A stretch of 64,000 nt of DNA, from the NCBI RefSeq assembly GCF_035594125.1, contig NC_087151.1, forward strand, positions 17,065,001 to 17,129,000, in the 5' to 3' direction. Source of the stretch: Scylla paramamosain (taxonomy: Eukaryota; Arthropoda; Malacostraca; Decapoda; Portunidae). The position numbers were made by a program, and so were the translations under genes. The notes under the pieces were generated by a model, which worked only from the letters and a program-made list of their open reading frames with translations, was not told the origin of the DNA and made no database searches. Within the stretch, counting starts at the first letter, position 1, and each line of letters opens with the position of its first letter. Shown piece after piece: positions 1-13,734 of the stretch.

Positions 1-182
1 AGCCAAATTGACAAATTGTGAGAATGTCCTTATCTTCCAAAAACTTGGTCCATTTGTTCTTTATTGTCCTTTCACATATTTTTGCAATCACATTCATCAG
101 CAAAACCAGTCTATAATTTAGTGGGTCTTGTGTGTCTCCTTTAAATATGGGTACAATGTTTGCCCTTTTCCAATCCTGTGGA
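1..182 (-). mobile_element. CR1-like LINE fragment (RT domain), antisense
   Basis: Read on the - strand, this translates to pieces such as QDWKRANIVPIFKGD, PLNYR and ICERTIKNKWTKFLEDKDIL. They match the fingers/palm entry of the reverse transcriptase in the + strand copies at 3490-3700, 5500-5660 and 57200-57380. The fragment runs off the left edge of the window and stops near 182, where a short GT tract begins. It has in-frame stops and is a dead fragment. Confidence 0.65.
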
Positions 183-534
183 ACTATTGTGTGTGTGTGT
201 GTGATGTTTTTGTTTTTATTGGATGTTTCATTTTAATCAACCATGTGATTTTTGCTTTTATTTATCACAGCACTAGCCCTAAAAGCAAAGAAGATTTAGA
301 AGTAAAGCAAAGAAGATTTAGAAGTACATTTCCACCATAGGTGGAAAACCATAGGTTTTTTTTCTGAAATAAAAAGTTAACCTAATAGATGAAAAGAATT
401 GAACAGTTTTGCCAAGATAATGTGGAAGTTGTGCACTTCATCCATAGAGTGGCATGAATGTTGGAAGAAATAATCTGCAACTCCCTATGAAGATATAATA
501 AAGAATATGTAACTGTAAAGTTACCAGTCAGCTG

Positions 535-627
<93 letters not shown>

Positions 628-691
628 TAAATGCACACACACACACACACAATGGGAGGAGAAATAATAATGAAAAGTAATGAAAAAAAAA
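183..691. other. No gene seen; holds a long (TA)n tract
   Basis: Between two LINE fragments. Contains a short (GT)n near 188-202, two copies of the phrase aaagcaaagaagatttagaa (about 287 and 305), a perfect (TA)n tract at 536-617 and a short (AC)n at 634-650. No exon or RNA gene recognised. Confidence 0.6.
536..617. repeat. (TA)n microsatellite
   Basis: About 40 uninterrupted TA units, passing into mixed TA/CA up to about 650. Confidence 0.97.
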
Positions 692-1327
692 AAAGATTTG
701 AGAGTAATGATTCAGGACACATTATCACCTGAAAGGCACATTAACAATATTCACCTCTACATACAGCTTGGTAACAAGCATCAGGGTGACATTTAATAAT
801 TTTATAAAGAAATGATGGAGAAAATTATAACAATCATGATACAACCTAAATTGGAATACGCAGCAGTAGTTTAGGCTCCACATAGAAAAAAAGATATATA
901 GAAACTGGAAAGAATACAGAAGATAGTGATGAAGATGGCACCAGAATTGAAAGACTTAAGCTATGAAGAAAGACTTGAAGAGATGGGATAACCAACACAA
1001 GTGACAAGAGAAAGAGGAGACTTAATAACAATGTACAAATTAGTAAACAATATAGAAAGAATAGGCAGAAATGACTTGGTACCATAGATGGAGGAGGGAG
1101 AGAAACAGGCAAGGGGGCATGGGAAGAAAATAAAGAAGAGTGGATGTTCAAGCGACATCAAGAAATACATCTTCCTGTATAAAACTATTGAAATCTGGAA
1201 TGATTTGAAGGAAGAGGTAGTTGTGGCAAACAGTGTACATATGTTTAAAGAGATACTGGATAAATTTGGTTATGGAGACAGGACGAAATGAGCTTTGGCT
1301 CATGCCCTGTACAATACAACTAGGTAA

Positions 1328-1329
<2 letters not shown>
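692..1329 (+). mobile_element. CR1-like LINE, 3' fragment (copy 'A1')
   Basis: The conceptual translation follows the C-terminal domain of the CR1-like family here: SPERHIN, then IQPKLEYAAVV, KLERIQ, LSYEERLEEM, RERGDLITMYKLVN and KKYIFLYKTIEIWNDLKEEV. The same order is seen in the copies at 4400-4840, 6290-6760 and 59060-59610. Several in-frame stops are present. It is 5' truncated at about 692 and ends at the family's 3' end, caactaggtaaatacac, which passes directly into (AC)n. Confidence 0.8.

Positions 1330-1399
<70 letters not shown>
1330..1399. repeat. (AC)n microsatellite at a LINE-LINE junction
   Basis: 35 perfect AC units starting within the 3' terminal sequence of LINE copy 'A1' and ending where the sequence leading into copy 'A2' begins. 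Confidence 0.97.
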
Positions 1400-1401
<2 letters not shown>

Positions 1402-4400
1402 CACAAGAGAGCAGACGTGTTTTTCTGTGCTCTGGCTGAGGACGTCATTTACCTAGAGGAAGCGGGTGAGTGTGGGAGAGAAGTTGGATTAGTGCTGTCC
1501 CGGTCTTTAGGTGTGATATTTTTTTTTTTTTATTTGTTTATATATATATATTTTTTTTCAAGCAATGTGGAGCTGTTGGAAAGATAGCAGATGATGAGGC
1601 TGGAGCTTGACCAAAACAAAAACAAACATCTTGGGCTAATAGCCCAAAGAGCAGAGTTAATCAAGTGACACCAGGCCTATAAAAAAAATTTATTCACCGC
1701 CCACAAATACTATGAGAGAAAAACTTTTGACTTTGAAGGCTTTTCAGATGCAAGTGGAAGGATTGGTCTTATAGAAGAACTGTTAAAAGGTTTGTCCAGC
1801 CAAGTTAACGAATTAGAGAAGAAATGTAACTATTTAGAGTTGAAAAACAAAGCTTGGAAAGAGAAATGCAGATTTCTGGAAAATAAGAGAAAGGATAACA
1901 ATAGGATTTTGAATTATAAATACAAGGAATTGAGAAAAAATCTAGAAAGCTGCAAGGTAAAGATGGAGATTAATCAAGAAATAGTTGATAGTTATACTGT
2001 GTGGGAGAAGAAAGAAAGATGAAGAAACTTCTAATTTAAAGTAGATAATGAACAATTAGTTGAAAGATAAGGAAGAATTTGTAAAAAAAAAATAAAGCAG
2101 TAGCTAAAGTTATTAAAGAAAAGGAAGATTTGGCCTGAAACACTGTAAAGAAGAAAAAATACATCATTGGTTTTGGGATCAAGAAGGAAAAGATAGTAGC
2201 TTAACACGAGAAAGAGAGAGAAAAAGAAAAGAGTATTGCAGTTATCTAGTAAAAGTTGTGACTGAACATGAGAATGATTGGCAGGGAGAGATTGAGGAAG
2301 TAACAAGATTGGGGAAGTATGTTTAAGAAAAAAGCTGACCGATGAAGATTAAATTTAAATTGCAAACAGCAGCAGAAGAGGTACTAAGTGGAACATGGAG
2401 ATTAGAAACAAAGGAGGAAAGTAAAAGCATCTGGATATGGAGACATGAATAAGGAGAGAGTGAAAACAAACGAATTGTGGAAGCAGGCTAAGGAAAAAAA
2501 AAATAAGCCAGAACAGAGGAGGAAAAGACTTCTACTTGAAAGTCAGGGACATGAGGTTGATAAAGTGGATGATTGGAAAAAAAAGAGAGTGGAGTGAGAA
2601 ATTGAAGATTGCTTATACTAATGTGAATGGGTGGGTTACTTTCAGCACAGGTGAAACTAAATGAGTACTCAAGAGAGTATGCTCCAGATGTGATGGGAAT
2701 TACTGAAATGAAGCTAAGTGACAACATTGAAGTGAATAATTTAGGTGAAGGAAAGTACAATGTATGGCTGAGAAACTGAAGTGAAAAACAAGGTGTAGTA
2801 ATGATTTTGGTGAGAAAGGATTTATTGCCCCATGAGACTAATTGTGATTATGAATTGGCTGAACTGATTAAAGTTGAGGTGGTGTGTAGAGAAGGTAGAA
2901 AAAGAGGCTTTGCAGTGGTATATGTGTCTCCTTAAACAAATTCCTAGGGGCTTGTTTAATACAAGACTAAATTAGAAGAGATGTGTGAAGGACATGATGG
3001 CAAGCAGAGACAATCTAACAGGGTTAGATGGGAATTGTGGTCGGTGGACAGGATCAACAAGTCTTGGGGAGGAGAGTTGTTAAGGATGGCAGTGGAGAAT
3101 TTAGTGACACAATGGGTGGAAGAGAACATAAGGTTCAGGGGAGAAGACAAACCCTCAAGGCTGGATTTAATTTTTATGAAAGAATCTGAAGTTGTTGAGG
3201 ATATAGACTATAAATGTCCAAAAGGTGAAAGTGATCATGTGGTGGTGGAGTTTGAGAGTAGGAAGAAAATAGGAAAGAATGAGTACCACAGAATAGGAAG
3301 ATTCAACTATGGAAGAACAGACTTTGGAAAACTGAGGAATTTCTTGAAGTGTATAGTATACTTAAAATGTATAAAGTGATAGGATGTGAGAAAGGCACAG
3401 GGACCTGATGGAGTATCTAATTGGGTGCTGAAGGAATGTAGAGATCAACTAGCACACGAGGTTTACAAACTCATCATAATTTAATTAAGGGAAGGAATGG
3501 TGCCCAAGATTGGAAAAAAAGCTGATATAGTCCACATATATAAGAATGGAAGCAAAGAAGAACCATCTAATTATAGACTGGTGTCATTAACAAATGTAGT
3601 GGCAAAAATGTGCAAAAGAATAGTGAAGCAAAGATGGAGTGAATATCTGGGAAAGAGAGAGATATTAACAGACAGACAATTCAGATTTAGAAAAGGAAAG
3701 TCATGTACAACAAATTTAATGTGCTTTTTCTCTAGAGTCATAGATATAGTACAAGAAAGAGAGGGATGGGCAAATTGTGTTCATTTGGACTTAATGAAAG
3801 TGTTCGATAAGGTGCACAGAAGAGACTGCTGTGGAAATTGGAAATATTAAAGAAAGTGTTTGATAAAGTGTCCACAAGAGATTGCTGTGGAAGGTGGAAA
3901 TGTTTGTTGGGCTGAGAGGAGCACTCCTACATTGGATCAGTGACTTTCTGAGAGGAAGGGAAATGATAAAAGTGATCAAAGATAGGAAGTCATCATAACG
4001 AGAGGTAATTAGTGGTGTCCCACAGGGGTTGGTATTAGCACCAGTTATGTTTGCTATCTCTGTGAACGATATGATGGAAGAAGTGAATAGCTACATGAGT
4101 CTATTTGCTGATGATGTAAAATTAATGAGAAAAGTGGAGAAGATAGAGGATTGTGAAGCTCTACAGTAAGATCTGAATGTGATTTGGGATTGGAATGGCA
4201 TTTTGAAAATGGAGTTTAATGTAAAAAAATGTGAAGTGTTGAAGTTTGGGCATAGTTGTGTGAGGTCAATCTTCATTTATAAATTGGGTAATGAGGAAAG
4301 AAGAGTGAATTATTGTCACTGATAAGCTGTTTCCAGAGGTACTTGTAAGTAGGAAGACAGGGGAAACATATAATCTCGTGAGAAACATAAGAGCAGCGTT

Positions 4401-4950
4401 CAACTATCTGGATGAAGAAATGATTAGGAATTTAATTGTGACAATGATAAGACCTCATTTAGAATATGTGGCAGTGATATGGTCTCTCAGCATTAAAAGG
4501 TACATAAAGAAATTAGAGAGAATACAATGAGTAGCGACAAAGTTGTTGCTGACCCTTTCAGACTTATCATATGAAGAGGGCCTAAAGAAACTAAACCTGC
4601 CCACCCTGGAAGAGAGAAGAGAGAGAGGTGACCTGATTGCCTTATATCAGATTTTGTTGGGGTGTGAAAAATTTGACCACTGTGATTTAGTGGTGAGAGA
4701 CTTTAGAAGCACAAGAGTGCATGAGAAGAAGGTAAAGAAGGGTGTGTGTAGAAGTGATATTAAGAAGAACAGTTTCCTGCAAATGAGTGCAGGAATCTGG
4801 AATGAGCTGCAAAAAGAAGTAGTAAATGCAATAGCTTAACATGATTTTAAGGAAAAATTGGATGAGTAGATATCGAGACAGGACACCATGAACTTAGACT
4901 CCTCCTCCCACAAACCACAACTAGGTAAACAACTATGTAAATACAAAATG
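1400..4950 (+). mobile_element. CR1-like LINE, nearly full-length but broken (copy 'A2')
   Basis: After a probable 5' leader (about 1400-1740), an ORF1-like region encodes a Lys/Glu-rich coiled coil (visible at 1792-2022, with EKKCNYLELKNKAWKEKCRF), broken by stops and frameshifts to about 2500. An AP-endonuclease-like region follows (2600-3380: NVNGWVTF-like start, then FRGEDKPSRLDLIF and ESDHVVVEF). Then comes reverse transcriptase (3390-4300): the GPDGVSNW segment, NYRLVSLTNVVAKMC, FRFRKGKSCTTNLM, GVPQGLVLAPVMF and a FADD catalytic box at about 4107. The C-terminal domain runs 4380-4840. The 3' end carries caactaggtaaac-type repeats near 4918-4945. Many stops mean no functional protein. 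This is the most complete copy of its family in the window. Confidence 0.85.
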
Positions 4951-6839
4951 CAAAGAGGCCAGAAATTGTAAATCAAATACTTGGAATAGATGGAAAAAGA
5001 GGAAAACTGAGAGCAGATGGGAGGAATAAATTGATGTTAGAAACAAGTGCATTGAGATAATAAGAATGTAGAGAAGAAACTATGAAAGAGATATAATAGA
5101 TGAGTGTATAAATGAACCCAAACTATTCTTTAGACATATTAATGGGAAGATGAAAAAGAAGGAAGGTGTATCAAGATTGAAAGTTGAAGGAAAAATCTAT
5201 GAGGATGCACAGGGCATGGCAGAGGTTATGAACAGTAGTTTCAGACTGATATTTACTGTGGAAGGGGAGTTTGATGCTGGAAGGAATAAGTTGGTGAGGA
5301 ATATAGTAAATACAGCCCCAGTCAGTTATGAAGAAATACTCAAGATGATGGAAGAATTTGATGTAAATAAAGCAACTGGTCCAGATGGAGTATCAAACTG
5401 GATACTGAAGGAATGTAGAGAACAACTGGCTGATAAAATTCAGTCTAGTGGTGACATCACTGTCACAGGGAAGAGTACCAAAAGATTGTAGGAGAGCAAA
5501 TATTACACCATTATTCCCAATATTCAAAGAAGGAAATAAGCAAAACCCACTAAATTATAGAACAGTGTCCTTGACTAGTGTTGTAGGAAAACTATGTGAA
5601 AGAGCAATAAAGGAAAGATGGATGGAACACTTGGAAAGAGTTAAAGTTTTGGTAAATTGTCAGTTTGGATTTAGAAGGGGAAGATCATGCTCCATGAACT
5701 TATTGTCCTTTTATTCAAGGGTAGTTGATATTGTGCAGGAGAGAGATGGATAGGTGGATGGTGTCTACTTAGACTTGAAGAAAGTGTTTGACAAAGTACC
5801 ACACCAAAGATTGCTATGGAAGATGAAAAATTACAGAAAAATTGGAGGAAGACTGCTGGAGTGGATGGAAGATTATCTGGATGATAGAGAGATGAGAACT
5901 GTAATACAAGACCAAAATTCATCTTGGCTGAAAGCAAGTAGTGGTGTCCCCCAGGGGTCAGTGTTGGGACCAGTAATGTTTTTAATATATGTGAAGAAAT
6001 AGATAGTTATATGTACTTATTTGTGGATGATGCTAAGCTGATGAGAATGGTAGAAAATGTAAATGACTTTATGGTACTGCAAGATAATTTAAATAAGATA
6101 AATAGATAGAGCAAATCTTGCCAAATGGAATTCAATTTAAGAAAATGTAAAGTAATGGAGTTTGGTAAGAGTAAGAAAAGAATACAATATCATTATGAGA
6201 TGGATGGTGTGAAGTTAAAGAAGTCAAAAGAGGAAGTGGATTTGGGAGTAACAGTTACTGAAAATTTGACTCCAGACAGACATATTGATAAAATTACTGG
6301 AGAGATGATGAATTTGAAGGAATGATAAAAAAAGTTTTTGATTTCCATGATAAGACCAAGATTGGAATATGCAGCAGTGGTGTGGTCTCCTCATACAAAG
6401 AGGAATACGAGTATTATAAAATTAGAAAGTACAAAGAGCATTCACTAAGATGGTTCCAGAGTTGAGTAAGTCTACCTATGAAGAGAGATTGAAAATGTTG
6501 GAAATTTCTACCCTTGAAAATAGGAAAGAGGAGATTTAATAAACATCTATAGAATGATAAATGGTATGGAAAATGTGGACAAAGAATGTTTTTCATAAAT
6601 TTAAGACTCACAGAGTACAAGAGGACACAGTAAGAAGTTAAAGAAAGTTAACTGTAGAAGAGACATCAAGAAGTATAGTTTTCCTCACAGAAGTGTGAAC
6701 AAATGGAATGAACTCAGTGAAGACATTGTCAATGCTATAACTGTCCATGCTTTTAAGACCAAACTGGATAGATATAGAGACGGGATACTATGAGATTACT
6801 CCCTCCCATAAACCACAACTAGGTAAATACAACTAGGTA
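4951..6839 (+). mobile_element. CR1-like LINE, 5'-truncated (copy 'A3')
   Basis: The copy begins inside the pre-RT region, abutting the 3' end of 'A2' with only a few bases between. Pieces seen: ISRLKVEGKIYEDAQGMAEV-like text at 5165, NKATGPDGVSNWILKECREQ at about 5370, NYRTVSLTSVVGKLCERAIK at 5560, FGFRRGRSC at 5665, KKVFDKVPHQ at 5780, SGVPQGSVLGPVMF at about 5939 and an FVDD box (not FADD) at about 6020. The C-terminal domain follows to about 6780. At least four frame breaks. The 3' end shows two copies of aactaggtaaa (6820-6842) and then passes into (AC)n. Confidence 0.85.
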
Positions 6840-8170
<1,331 letters not shown>

Positions 8171-8181
8171 CCTTTTTTATT

Positions 8182-10722
8182 TATTTTTTTATGTAGGAGG
8201 GACACTGGCCAAGGGCAACAAAAATAAAAAAAATAAAAAAAAGCCCACTGAGATGCCAGTCTCAGAAAAGGCTCCAAAGCAGTAGTCAAAAATTGAAGGA
8301 TAATTGTCTTGAAACCTCCTCTTGAAGGAAATAAAGTCATGTGGAAATACAGAAGCAGGCAGGGAGTTCCAGAGTTTACCAGAGAAAGGGATGAATGATT
8401 GAGAATACTGGTTAACTCTTGCATTAGAGAGGTGGACAGAATAGGAGTGAGAGAAAGAAGAAAGTCTTGTGCAGTGAGGCCATGGGAGGAGGGGAGGCAT
8501 GCAGTTAACAAGATCAGAAGAGCAGTTAACATGAAAACAGTGATAGAAGACAGCTAGAGATGCAACATTGCAATGATAAGAGAGAGGCTGAAGACAGTCA
8601 GTTAGAGGAGAGGAGTTGATGAAACGAAAAGCTTTTGATTCCACCCTGTCTAGAAGAGCAATATGAGTGGAACCCCCCCCCCCCCCCCAGACATGTGAAG
8701 CATACTCCATACATGGACAGATAAGGCTCCTGTACAGAGTTAGCAGCTAGGGGGGTGAGAAAAACTGGCAGACTTCTCAGAACGCCTAATTTCATAGAAG
8801 CTGTTTTAGTTAGAGATGAAATGTGAAGTTTTCAGTTCAGATAAGTAAAGGACAGACATGTCATGTAAAGGACAGGATGTTCATTGTAGAAAAGGGGAGA
8901 CAGTTGAGTGTCACTGAAGAAGAGGGGATAGTTGTCTGGAAGGTTGTGTTGAGTTGATAGATGGAGGAATTGAGTTTTTGAGGCATTGAGCAATACCAAG
9001 TTTGCTCTGCCCCAATCAAAAATTTTAGAAAAAATGAGAAGTCAGGCATTCTGTGGCTTCCCTGTGTGAAATGTTTACTTCCTGAAGAGTTGGATGTCTA
9101 TGAAAAGACGTGGAAAACTGCAGGGTGGTATCATTAGTGTAGGAGTGGATAGGACAAGAAGTTTGGTCTAGAAGGTCATTGATGAATAATAAGAAGAGAG
9201 TGGGTGACAGGACAGAACCCTGAGGAACACCACTGTTAATAGATTTAGGAGAAGAACAGTGACCGTCTACCACAACAGTAATAGAACAGTCAGAAAGGAA
9301 ACTTGAGATAAAGTTATAGAGAGAAGGATAGAAGCCATAGGAGGGTAGTTTGAAAATCAAAGCTTTGTGCCAGACTCTGTCAAAAGCTTTTCATATATCC
9401 AAGGCAACAGCAAAAGTTTCACCAAAATCTCTAAAAGAGGATGACCAAGACTCAGTAAGGAAAACCAAAAGATCACCAGTAGAACAGCCTTGACGGAACC
9501 CATACTGGCGACCAGATAGAAGGTTGTGAAGTAATAGATGTTTAAGGATCTTCCTGTCGAGGATAGATTAAAAAACTTTAAGCAGGAAATTGAAGCAATA
9601 GGATGGTAGTTTGAGGGATTAGAATGGTCACCTTTTTTTAGGAACAGGCTGAATGTAGGCAGACTTCCAGCAAGAAGGAAAGGTAGATGTTGACAGACAG
9701 AACTGAAAGACTTTGACTAAGCAAGGTGCAAGCACAGAGACACAGTCTTGGAGAACAATAGGAGGGACCCCATCAGGTCCATAAGCCTTCCGAGGGTTTA
9801 GGCCAGCAAGGGCACGGAAAACATCATTGTGAAGAATTTTAATAGGTAGCATGAAGTAGTCAGAGGTCGGAGGAGAGAGAGGAACAAACCCAGAATCGTC
9901 CAAGGTAGAGTTTTTAGCAAAGGTTTGAGCAAAGAGTTCAGCTTTAGAAATAGATGTGATAGCAGTGGTGCCATCTGGTTGAAATAAAGGAGGGAAAGAA
10001 GAAGAAGCAAAGTTATTGGAGATATTTTTGGCTAGGTGCCAGAAGTCTCGAGGGGAGTTAGATCTTGAAAGGTTTTGACATCTTCTGTTAATGAAGGAGT
10101 TTTTGGCTAGTTGGAGAACAGACTTGGCATGGTTCCGGGCAGAAATATAAAGTGCATGAGATTTTGGTGATGGAAGGCTTAAATACTTTTTGTGGGCCAC
10201 CTCTCTAGCATGTATAGCACAAGAACAAGCTGTGTTAAACCAAGGTTTGGAAGGTTTAGGTCGAGGAAAAGAGTGAGGAATGTACGCCTCCATGCCAGAC
10301 ACTATCACCTCTGTTATGCGCTCAGCACACAAAGAGGGGTCTCTGACACGGAAGCAGTAATCATTCCAAGGAAAATTAGCAAAATACCTCCTCAGGTCCT
10401 CCCGACTACCAGAGGCAAAATGCCAGAGGCACTTTTGCTTAGGGGGATCCTGAGGAGGGATTGGAGCAATAGGACAAGATACAGATATGAGATAGTGATT
10501 GGAGGAGCCCAACAGAGAAGAGAGAGTGACAGCATAAGCAGATGGATTAGTGGTCAGGAAAAGTTCAAGAATGTTGGGTGTATCTCCAGGACAGTCAGGA
10601 ATACGAGTAGGGTGTTACACCAATTGCTCTAGATCGTGGAAGATAGCAAAGTTGAAGGCTAGTTCACCAGGGTGGTCAGTGAAGGGAGAGGAAAGCCAAA
10701 GTTGGTGGTGAACATCTGGCAA
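8182..10722 (-). mobile_element. Jockey-like LINE, 5'-truncated (copy 'B1')
   Basis: The 3' tail lies on the left (tatgtaggagggacactggc at about 8190, the complement of the family's terminal sequence). Going right, i.e. toward the 5' end: C-terminal domain (8290-8800, with SQSFIPFSGKLWNSLPASVF), RT palm (9030-9440, GVPQGSVLSPTLFLLFINDL; the catalytic box reads YTND instead of YADD), RT fingers and linker in one 294-codon open stretch (9628-10512, with [13 protein letters not shown] and [11 protein letters not shown]), and the end of the endonuclease. The YTND box and stops mean it is inactive. A run of 16 C lies at 8673-8688. Truncated near 10722. Confidence 0.88.
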
Positions 10723-10798
10723 ATGGATATAGAATAGTAATAATATGAGATATCTGAAATATAAAGCTTTTAAAGTAATGTCAGATTTATGATACATA

Positions 10799-10801
<3 letters not shown>

Positions 10802-10884
<83 letters not shown>
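10802..10884. repeat. (CT)n microsatellite
   Basis: About 41 CT units, pyrimidines on the + strand. Confidence 0.97.
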
Positions 10885-10885
<1 letters not shown>

Positions 10886-10886
<1 letters not shown>

Positions 10887-11232
10887 AATGACTCCTGGCT
10901 CAGGAATAATCCCAAGCCACCTCTACCATCAAGATCAGTATCAAGACTTCATAATTTGTAATGATTTCCTTCTTTTTTCAATGGTTATCACACTTTTCTT
11001 CTTCCCACCACTTGCACTAGCACTCTTCACTTGCTTAGGAGGCATTTTCAGGATAGAATGATCTCAAAATAAGGTGGGAAGACAATTGGTGGGAACACTG
11101 TGGCACCACTGTTATTGCAGGCACAATTCAGGTTCGTGGGTGCATGTCATTGCAAAATCTAGGCGTCAGGAAAGGGCATAACTTGGTTTGGGCATATACC
11201 AAGGTAGGCATAACCTGAGGTACCATTGTGTG

Positions 11233-11233
<1 letters not shown>
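10886..11233 (-). mobile_element. Pogo/Tigger-like transposon 5' end
   Basis: On the - strand the sequence starts at about 11233 with caatggtacctcaggttatg, resembling pogo-type terminal repeats. About 190 bases further in comes an ATG (11042) opening MPPKQVKSASASGGKKK, followed by SVITIEKRRKSLQIMKS and a stop. A basic MPPK start followed by a (T)ITIE-K-I-M helix is typical of the N-terminal DNA-binding domain of Tigger/pogo transposases. Only this start is left; the rest is cut at the (CT)n tract at 10884. Confidence 0.4.

Positions 11234-11239
<6 letters not shown>

Positions 11240-11308
<69 letters not shown>
11240..11308. repeat. (TA)n microsatellite
   Basis: About 34 TA units, preceded by a short (TG)n (11228-11239) and flush with the left end of the MITE at 11309. 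Confidence 0.97.
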
Positions 11309-11311
<3 letters not shown>

Positions 11312-12116
11312 GATGTAACACAGATTTCTCCAAATGTTGCCAGATGTGAAAGTACAGATTATTTTAAATAAAAAATATTATATGCACATATGCATTTTGA
11401 GGTATTGTTTACCGATGGTATGAAATTCAAGCGTAGACTGGCAAAAGATATAACAGCTGACCTGGATGGGTAACTATGGCAGAGAAACACCATATCCACA
11501 CATTCCATATTACTTTAAGTTATGCAGTACAATCTTGAACATATTCATTGTCACTGTCTCAGAAGGAAACTATGTGATTTGACCAACATTCAGCAGATTT
11601 GCTGTTAGCCTTGCTGCTTCCCACTCCCTGCCCAGGAAGGCATGGTGCCACACAGCGTGTTATTCCATTTGTCATTTATTACATAGACACTGTTACTGGG
11701 TAATGTTTATCGCTAATCAGTATCATTCTGTTGTTGTCACTTGTCTCATCATGGGATATTGTAAAGCTCCACAACTTGTAGAAATCATTACTGAATTATT
11801 CACAATTTTAGATCCCTACCATAGATACCCACCTGGCCTGGCCATTGTATCTGTTGCCAGGCCACACTTGAATTTTATGCCTCAGCTAAACATCTCTGAA
11901 ACTTATAGAAATTATGAATGAATTACTCACAATTTCAGATCCCCACCGTAGATACCTGCCTGGCCCAGCCATTGTATCTATTGCCAGGCAACACTTGAAT
12001 TTTATGCCTCAGCTAAACAACACCTCAAAATGCGCATGTGCATAAAACATTTTCTTTTTAAAATAATTTATACTTTCATCTTTGGCAATATCCACAGAAA
12101 CTCATGTCATGCCCTG
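11309..12116. mobile_element. MITE with ~105-bp terminal inverted repeats, TA-flanked
   Basis: The left end (caggatgtaacacagatttc onward) and the complement of the right end (cagggcatgacatgagtttc onward) match with small differences for about 105 bases. The shared part runs through a -gatgaaagta- block to -gcattttgaggt-ttgttt. TA lies directly outside each end (11307-11308 and 12117-12118), consistent with a TA target duplication as in Tc1/mariner-type elements. The interior has no transposase frame and contains a tandem duplication. The element is about 808 bases long. Confidence 0.75.
11770..12022. repeat. Tandem duplication, period 127, inside the MITE
   Basis: Two diverged units, about 11770-11896 and 11897-12022, share tagaaat-att, tgaatta-tcacaattt-aga, cctggc-c-gccattgtatct and cttgaattttatgcctcagc. 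The offset is 127 bases at three checked points (11775/11902, 11867/11994, 11881/12008). Confidence 0.85.
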
Positions 12117-12118
12117 TA

Positions 12119-13734
<1,616 letters not shown>

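Noticed and set aside
10192..10632. 146-codon + strand open frame
   Set aside because: It is the antisense of the endonuclease/linker region of the - strand Jockey-like LINE and matches nothing on its own strand. The same shadow appears at 23836-24189.
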